From Saccharomonospora azurea NA-128 (GTDB lineage Bacteria; Actinomycetota; Actinomycetes; Mycobacteriales; Pseudonocardiaceae): 64,000 bases of DNA. A program made the position numbers and the translations under genes. The stretch is taken from contig NZ_CM001466.1 of the NCBI RefSeq assembly GCF_000231055.2, positions 4,513,392 through 4,577,391 of the forward strand, given 5' to 3'. Of the stretch, positions 51,492-59,356 are shown in pieces (position 1 is the first letter of the stretch; the number at the start of each line of letters is the position of its first letter). A model generated the notes under the pieces. That model saw only the letters and a program-made list of their open reading frames with translations. It was not told where the DNA came from and did not search any database.

Positions 51492-52222
51492 ATGCCGTTC
51501 CTCTCTCGCATCCGCATCAACCCCTTCCGTGAAGTCAGCCGAAAACTGCTCACCAATCCGCACGTCACACACGGTGCCGTGGTAGCCGGCCTTCCCGATC
51601 CTGAAGCAGACCGTCCACTATGGAGGTGGGACAGCGAGCGCGAAGGCAGGCCGTATCTCCTCGTCCTCACCAGTACCGCTCCGGACTGGACTCACCTCGT
51701 CGAACAGTGCGGTTGGCCCTCCGCGGGTGGCGACCACGTCGTCACCCGCGACTACGCCCCGCTCCTGCGCCAGCTCGCGAAGGGGCGGGAGTTCGCTTTC
51801 CGTGTCACCGCGAATCCCGTGCAGCATGTCCCAGCTCCTGTCATGGATTCAGTGCAGGGCTCCCCGGCGAAGCGCGGCCGCGCTCAGCGCATGGGACATC
51901 GCACCGCCTCTCATCAGCAACGCTAGTTCCTCCAGCGTGTCGAACGCTGGGGTTTCTCCATCCCCCGGCGCGACTCGGTGGAATCGGCACCGGAGCGGAC
52001 GAGAATTCGGACCTGCGGGTCACTCAGAGGCAACGGCTTTCTTTCGCTAAGAAGAAGGCAGGCAAACCGGTTGTTCTGCACCTCGCGACGTTCGAGGGAC
52101 GTCTGCGGATCAGCGACCCGGAGGTGTTCTCCCGCACTCTGCTCGAAGGTCTCGGCCCAGCGAAGGCCTACGGCTGTGGTCTCCTCACCCTCGCACCACT
52201 CCCGGCGACCACGCAGAGGTGA
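51492..52222 (+). pseudogene. cas6e with a nonsense codon and a frameshift
   Basis: ATG 51492 opens MPFLSRIRINPFREVSRKLL and HAFRVTANPV-type motifs of Cas6e (AKGREFAFRVTANPV), the CRISPR RNA endonuclease. A TAG at 51924-51926 interrupts HQQ-[stop]-FLQRVERWGFSIP in the same frame. Between about 51970 and 52005 homology shifts to a second frame, which carries VVLHLATFEGRLRISDPE and the glycine-rich RNA-binding loop GLGPAKAYGCGLLTLAP up to 52222. Two independent lesions show that it is a pseudogene. Confidence 0.8.
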
Positions 52223-52225
52223 GAA

Positions 52226-52857
52226 GTGGCCGATATCTGGTGGAAAGCTCACCCGCACGATCTGCACCGCCTCACCGACCGCGTTTCCAGCGTCTATGTC
52301 GAACGCAGCCACCTCGACCGCGCCGAAAACGCGATCGCCGTCATCAATCGTCGCGAGACCGTAAGGATTCCGGCTGCGCTCGTGGCTGTGGTGTTGCTCG
52401 GGCCGGGAACCCGTGTCACCCATGGTGCGATGCAACTGCTGGCTGACTCGGGCACAGCGGTGTGCTGGGTCGGCGAGCAAGGTGTACGGATGTATGCGTC
52501 GGGCCTCGGCCCGAGCCGGGGCGCGGCGCTGTTGCAGCAACAGGCGTATTTGGTCAGTCGAACCAAACCACGCTTGGAAGTGGCGCGCGCCATGTATGCC
52601 ATGCGGTTCCCCGGCGAAGATGTCACGACACTCACCATGCAGCAGCTCCGAGGTAGGGAAGGCGCCCGCGTCCGCAAGGTCTACCAACAGCAGGCACGTA
52701 GGTATGGGGTTACCTCGACCGGCCGGGCGTACAAGGCGGGGGATGCCTTCGCGGCCGGGGACGATCTGAACCGCCTGCTGTCCGCCGCCAACGCCGCTCT
52801 GTACGGGCTCTGTCATGCGGTCATCGTTGGGTTAGGGGCAAGCCCGGGACGCATCTG
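52226..52857 (+). pseudogene. cas1e, C-terminally truncated before catalytic His/Asp
   Basis: GTG 52226 opens a frame whose first 208 residues are Cas1 of type I-E: DRVSSVYVERSHLDR, VVLLGPGTRVTHGAMQLL, WVGEQGVRMYASG, MQQLRGREGARVRKVY (Glu145, the first metal ligand) and ALYGLCHAVIVGLGASPG. At this point, just before the conserved His and Asp ligands of the second half of the active site, the frame passes into phage capsid sequence. Spacer integration cannot occur. It follows cas6e by 3 bp; cas2 is absent. Confidence 0.85.
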
Positions 52858-53194
52858 CATCGGCAGTGGAATCCGACCGGTGACGAGCCACCGCTGGTGG
52901 AAGGCACTAACCTCGTACGCAGGCCGTATGACGAAAAACTCCAACTTTGACCCCTGGTCGGCCGTCGATGCCGCCGCCAACGGCACACATCGGCTGTTGG
53001 TGGTCGGGGACTGGTCGAACTACCTCGTGGTAAATCGGGTTGGAACCACAGTTTCATACCTGCCTCCGGGCGTGTTGCAGGGCAGTAACCGCAGGCCAGA
53101 CGGCCGTGTCGGCTGGTACGTCTACTGGCGTGTAGGCGCGAACGTGCTGACTCCGAAGGCTTTCCGGCTGTTGAAGGTCACGACAACGGCCTGA
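52858..53194 (+). pseudogene. 3' fragment of an HK97-type phage major capsid gene
   Basis: The last 112 codons of the fused frame resemble the C-terminus of actinophage HK97-fold major capsid proteins: LLVVGDWSNYLVVNRVGTTV, then NRRPDGRVGWYVYWRVGANV and AFRLLKV. It is in frame with the truncated cas1e only by chance, as the two parts have no shared role. A terminator-like hairpin follows at 53277. No other virion gene is present in the window. Confidence 0.7.
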
Positions 53195-53276
53195 CCCCCA
53201 AAGGATTCGGGAATAACCGGCTAGTCAACGTCAGTTAGATACGTTTTGGTCTTTTCAACCCTCCGTCATGTGGAGT

Positions 53277-53319
53277 GGAAAGCCCCCGGCTGGAACTAGA
53301 GTCCTGGTCGGGGGTTTCC
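53277..53319 (+). terminator. Hairpin after the capsid fragment
   Basis: GGAAAGCCCCCGG (53277-53289) pairs with CGGGGGTTTCC (53309-53319) with one bulged G and a 19-base loop. Its form resembles intrinsic terminators after phage structural genes. No other gene lies in the 165 bp between the capsid fragment and the lipoprotein gene. Confidence 0.6.
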
Positions 53320-53359
53320 CGTTCCTGCTGGTGCCAAGGCCAGGCGGGCTCGACCTTCT

Positions 53360-53935
53360 TCAGGGAATCTCAGGTAGGCGGGGCTCGACCATGCCCGCAA
53401 TCACCTCGGCGGCTTCACAGGCGGCCTGCGAGCTGTCCTCTCCGGTGATGGTTACATCGACTCGGGAGAGGTCGTCTATTTCCATCGCGAAGTTGCAGTC
53501 GCCCAGTTTCGAGTTCTGGGTCGAAGCGGCGGGGCGTCGGTTGATCTCGCTGGTCTCAATACCGTCGCCGTAGTCTCGCATCTCATCGATACTTTGCGTG
53601 TCATGGATGCTTACGGCGAACGTGAACCCGTCTCCGCCATTATTTAGGCTATTCTGCCAGAAGCATGCGCGTACGTCTTTATCTTCTTTGTATCGTGAGT
53701 CAAAGTTGCCCACATCGGCAAGGTCTTCAGTTGTAAGCAGCTCGCAGGGGTCAATGTCGAGGCTAATCGAGGTAGCTGAAGTGGGTGTTGTTGGAAGTAT
53801 GCTACCGGTCGAAGGATTATTCGACCAAGTTTGAGGCGATGCGGATCCTGGCTCCTCGCTTGCGCACCCAGACGCTGCCGACAGTAGCAAGGTCAAAGTG
53901 GCAATACCTGCCCACTTGTTGAACTTGGAAGACAC
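53360..53935 (-). CDS. DUF3558-family lipoprotein
   Basis: The 191-residue protein has a lipoprotein signal peptide (WAGIATLTLLLSAASGC, with the lipobox Cys at about 24), a Ser/Thr/Pro-rich linker and a DUF3558 domain (DPCELLTTEDLADVG, RACFWQNS, a C-terminal Cys pair). DUF3558 lipoproteins are common in Pseudonocardiaceae next to EspC-like genes, as here. The codon use is clearly AT-richer than that of neighbours (ATA, TTA-like third positions), which suggests recent acquisition. GTG 53935 lies 6 bp behind the stop of the helical gene. Function unknown. Confidence 0.85.
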   Translation of the reverse strand: MSSKFNKWAGIATLTLLLSAASGCASEEPGSASPQTWSNNPSTGSILPTTPTSATSISLDIDPCELLTTEDLADVGNFDSRYKEDKDVRACFWQNSLNNGGDGFTFAVSIHDTQSIDEMRDYGDGIETSEINRRPAASTQNSKLGDCNFAMEIDDLSRVDVTITGEDSSQAACEAAEVIAGMVEPRLPEIP

Positions 53936-53941
53936 AGATCA

Positions 53942-54415
53942 TCAACCGCCCAAATTGCGAAACGCGTCCACGGAGGACTCTTCTTGCTCTTCGTACTGAT
54001 CCGAAGCCCTCTGTAGGGCCTCTCAACTCTGCTGTAGCACGATCTCTAGTGCATCAAGTGAGGCGCGGACGGATTGATCATCGTTCGCGGCTGCGTGCAT
54101 GTGCTGCGCGACTCTTCTTCCGTAATCGTGATTTCCGAGCGGCGGCATCTTGTCGAAGGCCTGCAGTTCGGTCCGCATTATAGAGATTTCGTCAATATAG
54201 TTATTCAGCACCTCGATGATCGGGTCGGCGGCTTCCTTGGTCACCCTGAAACCGCCCGACTTGGCTGAGGAGATCAGCGCGTCCGCCGAGCGGCCCATCT
54301 TTGCCATCGCTTCGGTGCCCATCGACTTGTTCATCGCCGATAGCGCGCCCATCATCGCCCCACCGCCCGGAGCGAACGCAGCAGCTCCACTGGCGACGTT
54401 TGTGGGATCAGACAC
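53942..54415 (-). pseudogene. EspC-like helical gene interrupted by a TGA near its end
   Basis: From GTG 54415 (behind GGGGG) the frame gives 130 residues of a helical protein (ADPIIEVLNNYIDEISIMRTEL, VAQHMHAAANDD). A TGA at 54023-54025 then interrupts, and in the same frame a further 26 codons follow (EALQRASDQYEEQEESSVDAF) up to the stop at 53942, directly before the lipoprotein. The post-stop sequence keeps a protein-like helical pattern, so a recent nonsense change is likely. A truncated 130-residue protein may still be made. Partner of the DUF3558 gene. Confidence 0.7.
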
Positions 54416-54557
54416 GAGTACCCCCAAGCCCAACCGCACGGAACCGTTCGGCTTCGGAGTGTATCGGCCTGACGGCTACTTCGTAGGGGATAGCCGCGTC
54501 ACCTAAGCGCGGTCGTTGGGGCGGAGGTGGCTGTGGTGGCCGCCTTGCAGCTTTTGC

Positions 54558-54806
54558 TCAGCGGGGCCTCAGCCGAGTGACTGTAGGGTCACTGTCCGCA
54601 ATGCTGTCTGCTATGTCGACGTTCTCCAGGTGCTCCTGTATCACCGGTTCGGCCTGCGCTTTCACGCGCCGTCGTTGCTCTTCCAGGTCGTGGACCCGCT
54701 CCTCTAGCCAACTCACCCGAGCGTTGAGCGCGTGGAGGTCATCCTGGTGAAGCCGTGCGCTGATGCGGTCGTGCAGGTCGCGCATGCGGTAGAACAGCTC
54801 GCGCAT
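54558..54806 (-). CDS. Small coiled-coil protein
   Basis: The 82-residue, highly charged product (YRMRDLHDRISARLHQDD, then NARVSWLEERVHDLEEQRRR) is predicted as one long coiled coil. ATG 54806 follows an AAGGTGCGATC sequence that offers AAGG. No family recognised. It is separated from the helical gene by a 142-bp gap (54416-54557) where I see nothing. Small proteins like this occur near mobile or WXG-related genes in actinobacteria. Confidence 0.55.
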   Translation of the reverse strand: MRELFYRMRDLHDRISARLHQDDLHALNARVSWLEERVHDLEEQRRRVKAQAEPVIQEHLENVDIADSIADSDPTVTRLRPR

Positions 54807-54983
54807 GATCGCACCTTCTTAGTGATCGTCATCTCGATGTGAGCCTGTGCTCTGGGGTGCCCACAAGCGTCGTCGCTTCTCGTACCTGCGTTTGCTTGAC
54901 AGTCACACACCTGACTGCGGTGTCGGCCCCGCGTGCGCGAGGATGCTTCGCCGGACGGATTGTCGGAGCTCGCACACTGGCGA

Positions 54984-55070
54984 TCCAGGCGGTGGTCATC
55001 GACAGGGCGAGTGGCAGGGTGTGGCATACCACACCAGGGTGCCGATGCCGTCGCGCAGCGGGGACTCCAC
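54984..55070. repeat. Mosaic of two abgT fragments
   Basis: 54984-55050 repeats the 3' end of the abgT gene (57869-57930) at about 90% identity; on the minus strand it reads LPLALSMTTAWIA. From the shared word CGATGCCG onward, 55043-55070 instead matches 58412-58439, an internal part of the same gene, with one mismatch. At 55071 the pcaD-derived repeat starts. All three pieces keep their source orientation. The flanking gap 54807-54983 shows no gene. Confidence 0.75.
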
Positions 55071-55107
55071 CGGCGAGCTCATCACGGAACACCTCACGGC
55101 GAGGTGA
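55071..55107 (+). repeat. 37-bp direct repeat, copy 2
   Basis: Identical to the pcaD end at 50186-50222, but here it is preceded by abgT-derived sequence and not by pcaD. It marks the right edge of the rearranged segment; the next gene starts at 55214. Confidence 0.9.
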
Positions 55108-55213
55108 GCGGAAGCCGTCGCTCGTTCCGGTGAACGGTGCGCCATCGCCGCCGGGCTGTCGGTGCGGCTGACTACGGTCGCCGCTGCGACAGCTCGACAC
55201 GCTGGGGGAAGCG

Positions 55214-55885
55214 ATGGGTGGGTTCCGGTCGGATCAGGCGCGTGGCCCGGATGGCAAGTGGATCAAGGAGAAGATCGGCGGAACGGTCGTGGGGGCCGCT
55301 CTGGTAGCCACGATGATGGCGACGCCGATCGGCGCAGGAGTCACCGCGAGCGGCGGTGCGCTCTCCGCCGAGTCGTCGATCGGGCAGCTCGCCCGGAGCA
55401 CGCTCGACAAGGCCAAGCAGAGCGCGAAGAAGGGGCAGCGTCGCACCACGTGGAAGCGGCTCGACCTCCGGGAAGTCACACGCAAGTCGGATCGGGTTGC
55501 CGACTGCGCCGTGCACTCCTACGGTCGGGTCCAGCGTTTGCTCGCGACCACGCCGTGCCGTTCGCTGCATCGCGTGCTCTATGCCCTCGACGGCCGCGAC
55601 GGTGACCGGGTCGTGGTGTCGGTGTCGTGGGTGCGGATGCGCAGCACGGGGGCGGCGCGGGCGCTGCGGAACCTCGTCGACGTGCACGGGACGGGCAACA
55701 TCCGCCCCCTGCCCGGCAGCCTCGTGGGGTCAGGCCGCATCGACTGGACGGGGTGGAACTACGACTCCGTCCGGTCGGGCAGGCAGGTCACGATCGCCGA
55801 GGTCGAGCCGCTGCGGGGAAATCCGAGCGCGGAATACATGGACGCCGTCGCCGAAGCCGCCGCCCAGTTCCCCCGACCTCGGTGA
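55214..55885 (+). CDS. Hypothetical protein next to WXG-type gene
   Basis: The 223-residue product begins MGGFRSDQARGPDGKWIKEK and has one hydrophobic segment (about 23-50, VVGAALVATMMATPIGAGVTA) that could be a membrane anchor. A mostly polar beta-rich part with the strands VLYALDGRDGDRVVVSVSWV follows. No family recognised. ATG 55214 follows GGGGGAAGCG. It is 160 bp upstream of the large WXG-type gene and may work with it. Confidence 0.65.
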   Translation: MGGFRSDQARGPDGKWIKEKIGGTVVGAALVATMMATPIGAGVTASGGALSAESSIGQLARSTLDKAKQSAKKGQRRTTWKRLDLREVTRKSDRVADCAVHSYGRVQRLLATTPCRSLHRVLYALDGRDGDRVVVSVSWVRMRSTGAARALRNLVDVHGTGNIRPLPGSLVGSGRIDWTGWNYDSVRSGRQVTIAEVEPLRGNPSAEYMDAVAEAAAQFPRPR

Positions 55886-56045
55886 CGTCCGGAATGGCAA
55901 CCGCCGGGTCAGAAGTGACGCGAGCCGCCATGGTGGAATGTTCCTAACAAGTGGAACGAGGGACTTGCCGCGCACGTCTCAGGTCGGATACCCGACCAGC
56001 GGCGAAATGCTCGGCTTCGCCTTCACCACGGAGGAGTGCTCACCC

Positions 56046-57746
56046 ATGTCCGGTGGGGATTACATCGACAGTACCGCCCACGCTGCCACGCTCTCCTCCG
56101 CGATGGACGACTTCGAGAAGGCGCTGACCTACCGGTGGCGGGAGCTGGTCACGGAGAAGATCTACGCGCTGGAGCACGACTACCCGGTGCGGATCAGGCG
56201 TTCGATGAGTCCGCACAACTCCGAACCGATGTGGGAGTACTGGTCTGCGGCCGCGGTCCACCACATGCGGGGTCCGCAGGGCGGGTGTGCCTACGTCGAC
56301 TGGGTGCGGGGAGGCCAGGAGGGTTCGCTCGGCTCCGTCACCTGCGACGGGAAGACGGGGGCCACCGAAGAGGTCGATGTCGTGGGGCCCAGCGGTCAGA
56401 TGGAGACCGTCCCGCCCTACATCGACTGCGGTATGGGGAAAGTACTGGCCCAGGTCGAGGACTGGGCCTGGGGCGAGCGCGAGCACGTCTACTATCAGCT
56501 TCCGCTGTTCGACACCCACGACGTCGGCGCCATCAAGAAGGCCCACGACGACTTCATCAAGGTGGGCAAGCAGCTCGGGTTGGAAGCCGCGTCCGGTTCG
56601 GCCGACGTGGGCACGTTCACGCCGACCAGCGAGCGCGAACTCGTCGCCACGGTCGAAGATCTGGCAGGTGAGCGCGGTGAGGGACAGGACTGGTGGGCGG
56701 GCTGGACCGGCCTGGCCGCCTCCCGGGCGAAGGCGGGCTTCTTCGCCTCGGTCGCACCGACCATGAACAACCAGTCCGGCATCGTGGGATCGCTTGCGAA
56801 CCTGTATTCGGCTCGGGCCGCCATCATCGAGAAGGGCCGCAACGACGCCCTGTACTGGATCCAGTGGGCGACCAAGTCGCTCAAGGAAGAGGAGGCCACC
56901 TCCACGAATCTCGTGCCGGGGTGGAAGACCGTGCAAGCCCTGGGCACCGCCATCAGCATCAGCGGCGGTTGGACCGGAGTCGGCGGCGCGGTCGGCGCCA
57001 GCGTGATCCTGGTGGGCTTCCTCGGCGAGAACCTGATGGGCGAGGTGAAGCAGGAAGGGTACAAGCACGAGGTCGTGGACGTGGTCGAGCAGCTGAACAC
57101 GAAGATCGACGCCCTGAACGACGAGATCACGGACCTGGAACTGGATTACTCCGGTGTCGTGGGCTCGCTGCGGACCACGATGTTCGGCATCCACAGCTAC
57201 AACCTGGAGCTGTACGACCTGACGCAGAACGACCCGCAGGGTGACGACGAGGACGAGAAGGACGGATACACGGCCCACGTCGACGACATCCTCAAGATCG
57301 GCCAGGCGTGTTACGAGGCGGGCGAAGCGTATGCCGAGCTGCTGCCGACCCTCTCCGGCACGTTCGAGGCCGACGCGAGCCTCGCGGACAAGGACGGTAG
57401 CCCGACGGAGACCGACACGCTTTTGATCGAGACCCGCGACCGGCTGGAAGAGTTCATGAAGACGTCCTCGGCGCGCTATCTGCTCGCCGGCGACCAGGTC
57501 AAGAAGGCCGCGGAAGCCTACGCGGAGGCGGAGGAGGACCAGAAGGCGGCGTTCGACCGGATCATGGCCGACTGGGAGGACGCGGACGTCGGCGACTACC
57601 AGGACGACGTCGACTTCGACCCGGAAGAGGCCGCCCGCGAGACCGAACGCACCGGCTTCGATCCGTACGAGGACCACCCCGCTCGGGGCGGCGCCGAGCC
57701 CGGTGCCGGTGACGGCGAGGAGTACGAGACCGACAAGGACTCCTGA
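56046..57746 (+). CDS. Large helical WXG-type protein
   Basis: The 566-residue protein is mostly helical and acidic toward its end. It has GWTGLAASRAKAGFFASVAP (a WXG-like turn near residue 220), a hydrophobic hairpin (about 300-330; ALGTAISISGGWTGVGGAVGASVILVGFLGE) and a long coiled coil (EQLNTKIDALNDEITDLELD). The C-terminal 40 residues are strongly acidic. Its size and layout resemble those of the WXG-type proteins of the two modules at 38675 and 42983, without the repeat linker. ATG 56046 follows GGAGGAG. A type VII-related envelope role is an inference. Confidence 0.7.
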   Translation: MSGGDYIDSTAHAATLSSAMDDFEKALTYRWRELVTEKIYALEHDYPVRIRRSMSPHNSEPMWEYWSAAAVHHMRGPQGGCAYVDWVRGGQEGSLGSVTCDGKTGATEEVDVVGPSGQMETVPPYIDCGMGKVLAQVEDWAWGEREHVYYQLPLFDTHDVGAIKKAHDDFIKVGKQLGLEAASGSADVGTFTPTSERELVATVEDLAGERGEGQDWWAGWTGLAASRAKAGFFASVAPTMNNQSGIVGSLANLYSARAAIIEKGRNDALYWIQWATKSLKEEEATSTNLVPGWKTVQALGTAISISGGWTGVGGAVGASVILVGFLGENLMGEVKQEGYKHEVVDVVEQLNTKIDALNDEITDLELDYSGVVGSLRTTMFGIHSYNLELYDLTQNDPQGDDEDEKDGYTAHVDDILKIGQACYEAGEAYAELLPTLSGTFEADASLADKDGSPTETDTLLIETRDRLEEFMKTSSARYLLAGDQVKKAAEAYAEAEEDQKAAFDRIMADWEDADVGDYQDDVDFDPEEAARETERTGFDPYEDHPARGGAEPGAGDGEEYETDKDS

Positions 57747-57803
57747 CGGGCACGTGCGTGGGTGTCGAGCCGGAGGCCTGCCCGACACCCACGCACCGCA
57801 CCA

Positions 57804-59354
57804 CTACCGCACGGGCGCTCCCGGGCCGAGTGGGATGCCGAGCACCCACCAGGCGAGGAACAGCAGCGTCCAGGCGGTGGTCATCGCCAGGGCGAGCGGC
57901 AGGGTGTAGGACACCAGGGTGCCGATGCCGGCGTTCTTGCGATACCGCTGGAGGAATCCGAGCGCCATGATGAAGTACGGGCTCATGGGCGTGATCGCCG
58001 TGGACCCGGAGTCGGCGATGCGGAACAGTGCCTGCGTCGTTTCGGCGGGCACGTCGACGAGCATCAGCATCGGAACCAGCACCGGGGCGGCGATCGACCA
58101 CATCGCCGAGCCGCTCGTCACCATCACGTTGACCAGTGTCAGCAGCACGAGCACCAGCAGGAACACGACGATGATCGGCAGTCCCGTCGTTTCGAGCAGT
58201 TCGGCCGCCCGCACCGACAGCACGTCGCCGACGTGGGTCCAGTCGAAGTACGCGAGGAACTGGGCGATGGCGAAGAACAGCACGAGCACGGGCGCCATCT
58301 GCTTGAGGCCCTCGACCATCAGCTTGGGCACGTCGGCGGCCTTCGTGATGGTGCCCGTGCGCACGCCGTACACGATGCCGACGGTGCCGAAGAGGAACGC
58401 CACCACGGTGGCGATGCCGTCGAGCAGCGGGGACTCCACGATGCTGCCGTCCTCACCCCGCAGCGGCGAGGATTCCGGAAGCACGAGCGCCACCAGCACC
58501 ACGGTCGCGACGAGCAGCGCCGCACCGGCCAGCCGCAGCGCCGAGCGCTCCCGTGGGGACAGTCGCAGTGTGGCGATGTCGTCGAGCTCGGCGTCGGGAT
58601 CGGGGTCCAGGTCGGGACGTTTACTGAGCACGAACCGGGTCACCAGAGTGATCACGGCGGCCAGCACGAGCGACGAGGCGATGTTGAAGAACCAGTTGCT
58701 CACCGGCGAGACGTACGCGTCCGGGTCGATGATCTGTGCCGCCGCCGTGGTGATCCCGGCGAAGATCGCGTCGTTGGGTGTCGGGATGGGGCTGGCGTCG
58801 TAGCCGGAGGCGATGGAGGTGTAGGCGACGACGACGCCGAGGATCGGCGAGCGACCCACCGCGCGGAAGGCGAGCCCTCCCAGGGGCACCAGGATGATGT
58901 AGGCGGCGGCGGAGGCCACGTGCGCCGCGGTGCCCGCGAAGGCGACGGCGAACACCACCCACGACGCCGGAACGCGGGACACGCTGACCCGCATGAGCGC
59001 GGCGAGGAAGCCGCTGCGCTCGGCCACGGCGACACCCATGATCACCACGACGATCGTGGCCATGGGCGGAAACGACGCGAAGTTGTCGATCATCGTCGAC
59101 ACGGCCATCGCGAGGCCGTCGCCCGAGATCAGGCTGCGCACGGCCACCGTCTCGCCGTCGCTCGGCGACACCACGGAGACGCCGAGCCCGGCGAGGACGG
59201 CGCTGACCACCGCGAGGATCGCGGACAGCAGCCAGAACAGCCAGAACGGGTGGGGCAGCGCGTTGCCCGCGCGTTCGATGACGCCCATGGCGCGCACGAT
59301 GCGCGGGAGTCTCCGGCCGTCGGCAGCCTTCGAGGAGGAGTCCTGTGTCGTCAT
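57804..59354 (-). CDS. AbgT-family transporter
   Basis: The 516-residue protein has about twelve hydrophobic segments and AbgT signatures: NALPHPFWLFWLLSAI near the N-terminus, ASGYDASPIPTPNDAIFAG, and the hairpin MVTSGSAMWSIAAPVLVPM followed by STAITPMSPYFIMALGF. Family members import p-aminobenzoyl-glutamate or export sulfonamide-like compounds by proton motive force. ATG 59354, behind AAAGGA, lies 2 bp after the upstream esterase stop, so both are one operon. Its fragments recur at 54984-55070. Confidence 0.92.
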   Translation of the reverse strand: MTTQDSSSKAADGRRLPRIVRAMGVIERAGNALPHPFWLFWLLSAILAVVSAVLAGLGVSVVSPSDGETVAVRSLISGDGLAMAVSTMIDNFASFPPMATIVVVIMGVAVAERSGFLAALMRVSVSRVPASWVVFAVAFAGTAAHVASAAAYIILVPLGGLAFRAVGRSPILGVVVAYTSIASGYDASPIPTPNDAIFAGITTAAAQIIDPDAYVSPVSNWFFNIASSLVLAAVITLVTRFVLSKRPDLDPDPDAELDDIATLRLSPRERSALRLAGAALLVATVVLVALVLPESSPLRGEDGSIVESPLLDGIATVVAFLFGTVGIVYGVRTGTITKAADVPKLMVEGLKQMAPVLVLFFAIAQFLAYFDWTHVGDVLSVRAAELLETTGLPIIVVFLLVLVLLTLVNVMVTSGSAMWSIAAPVLVPMLMLVDVPAETTQALFRIADSGSTAITPMSPYFIMALGFLQRYRKNAGIGTLVSYTLPLALAMTTAWTLLFLAWWVLGIPLGPGAPVR

Positions 59355-59356
59355 GG

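Noticed and set aside
54829-55200. Minus-strand 123-codon frame containing LPLALSMTTAWIA
   Set aside because: Looked like a small membrane gene, but that part is a fragment of abgT; the rest has no protein character.
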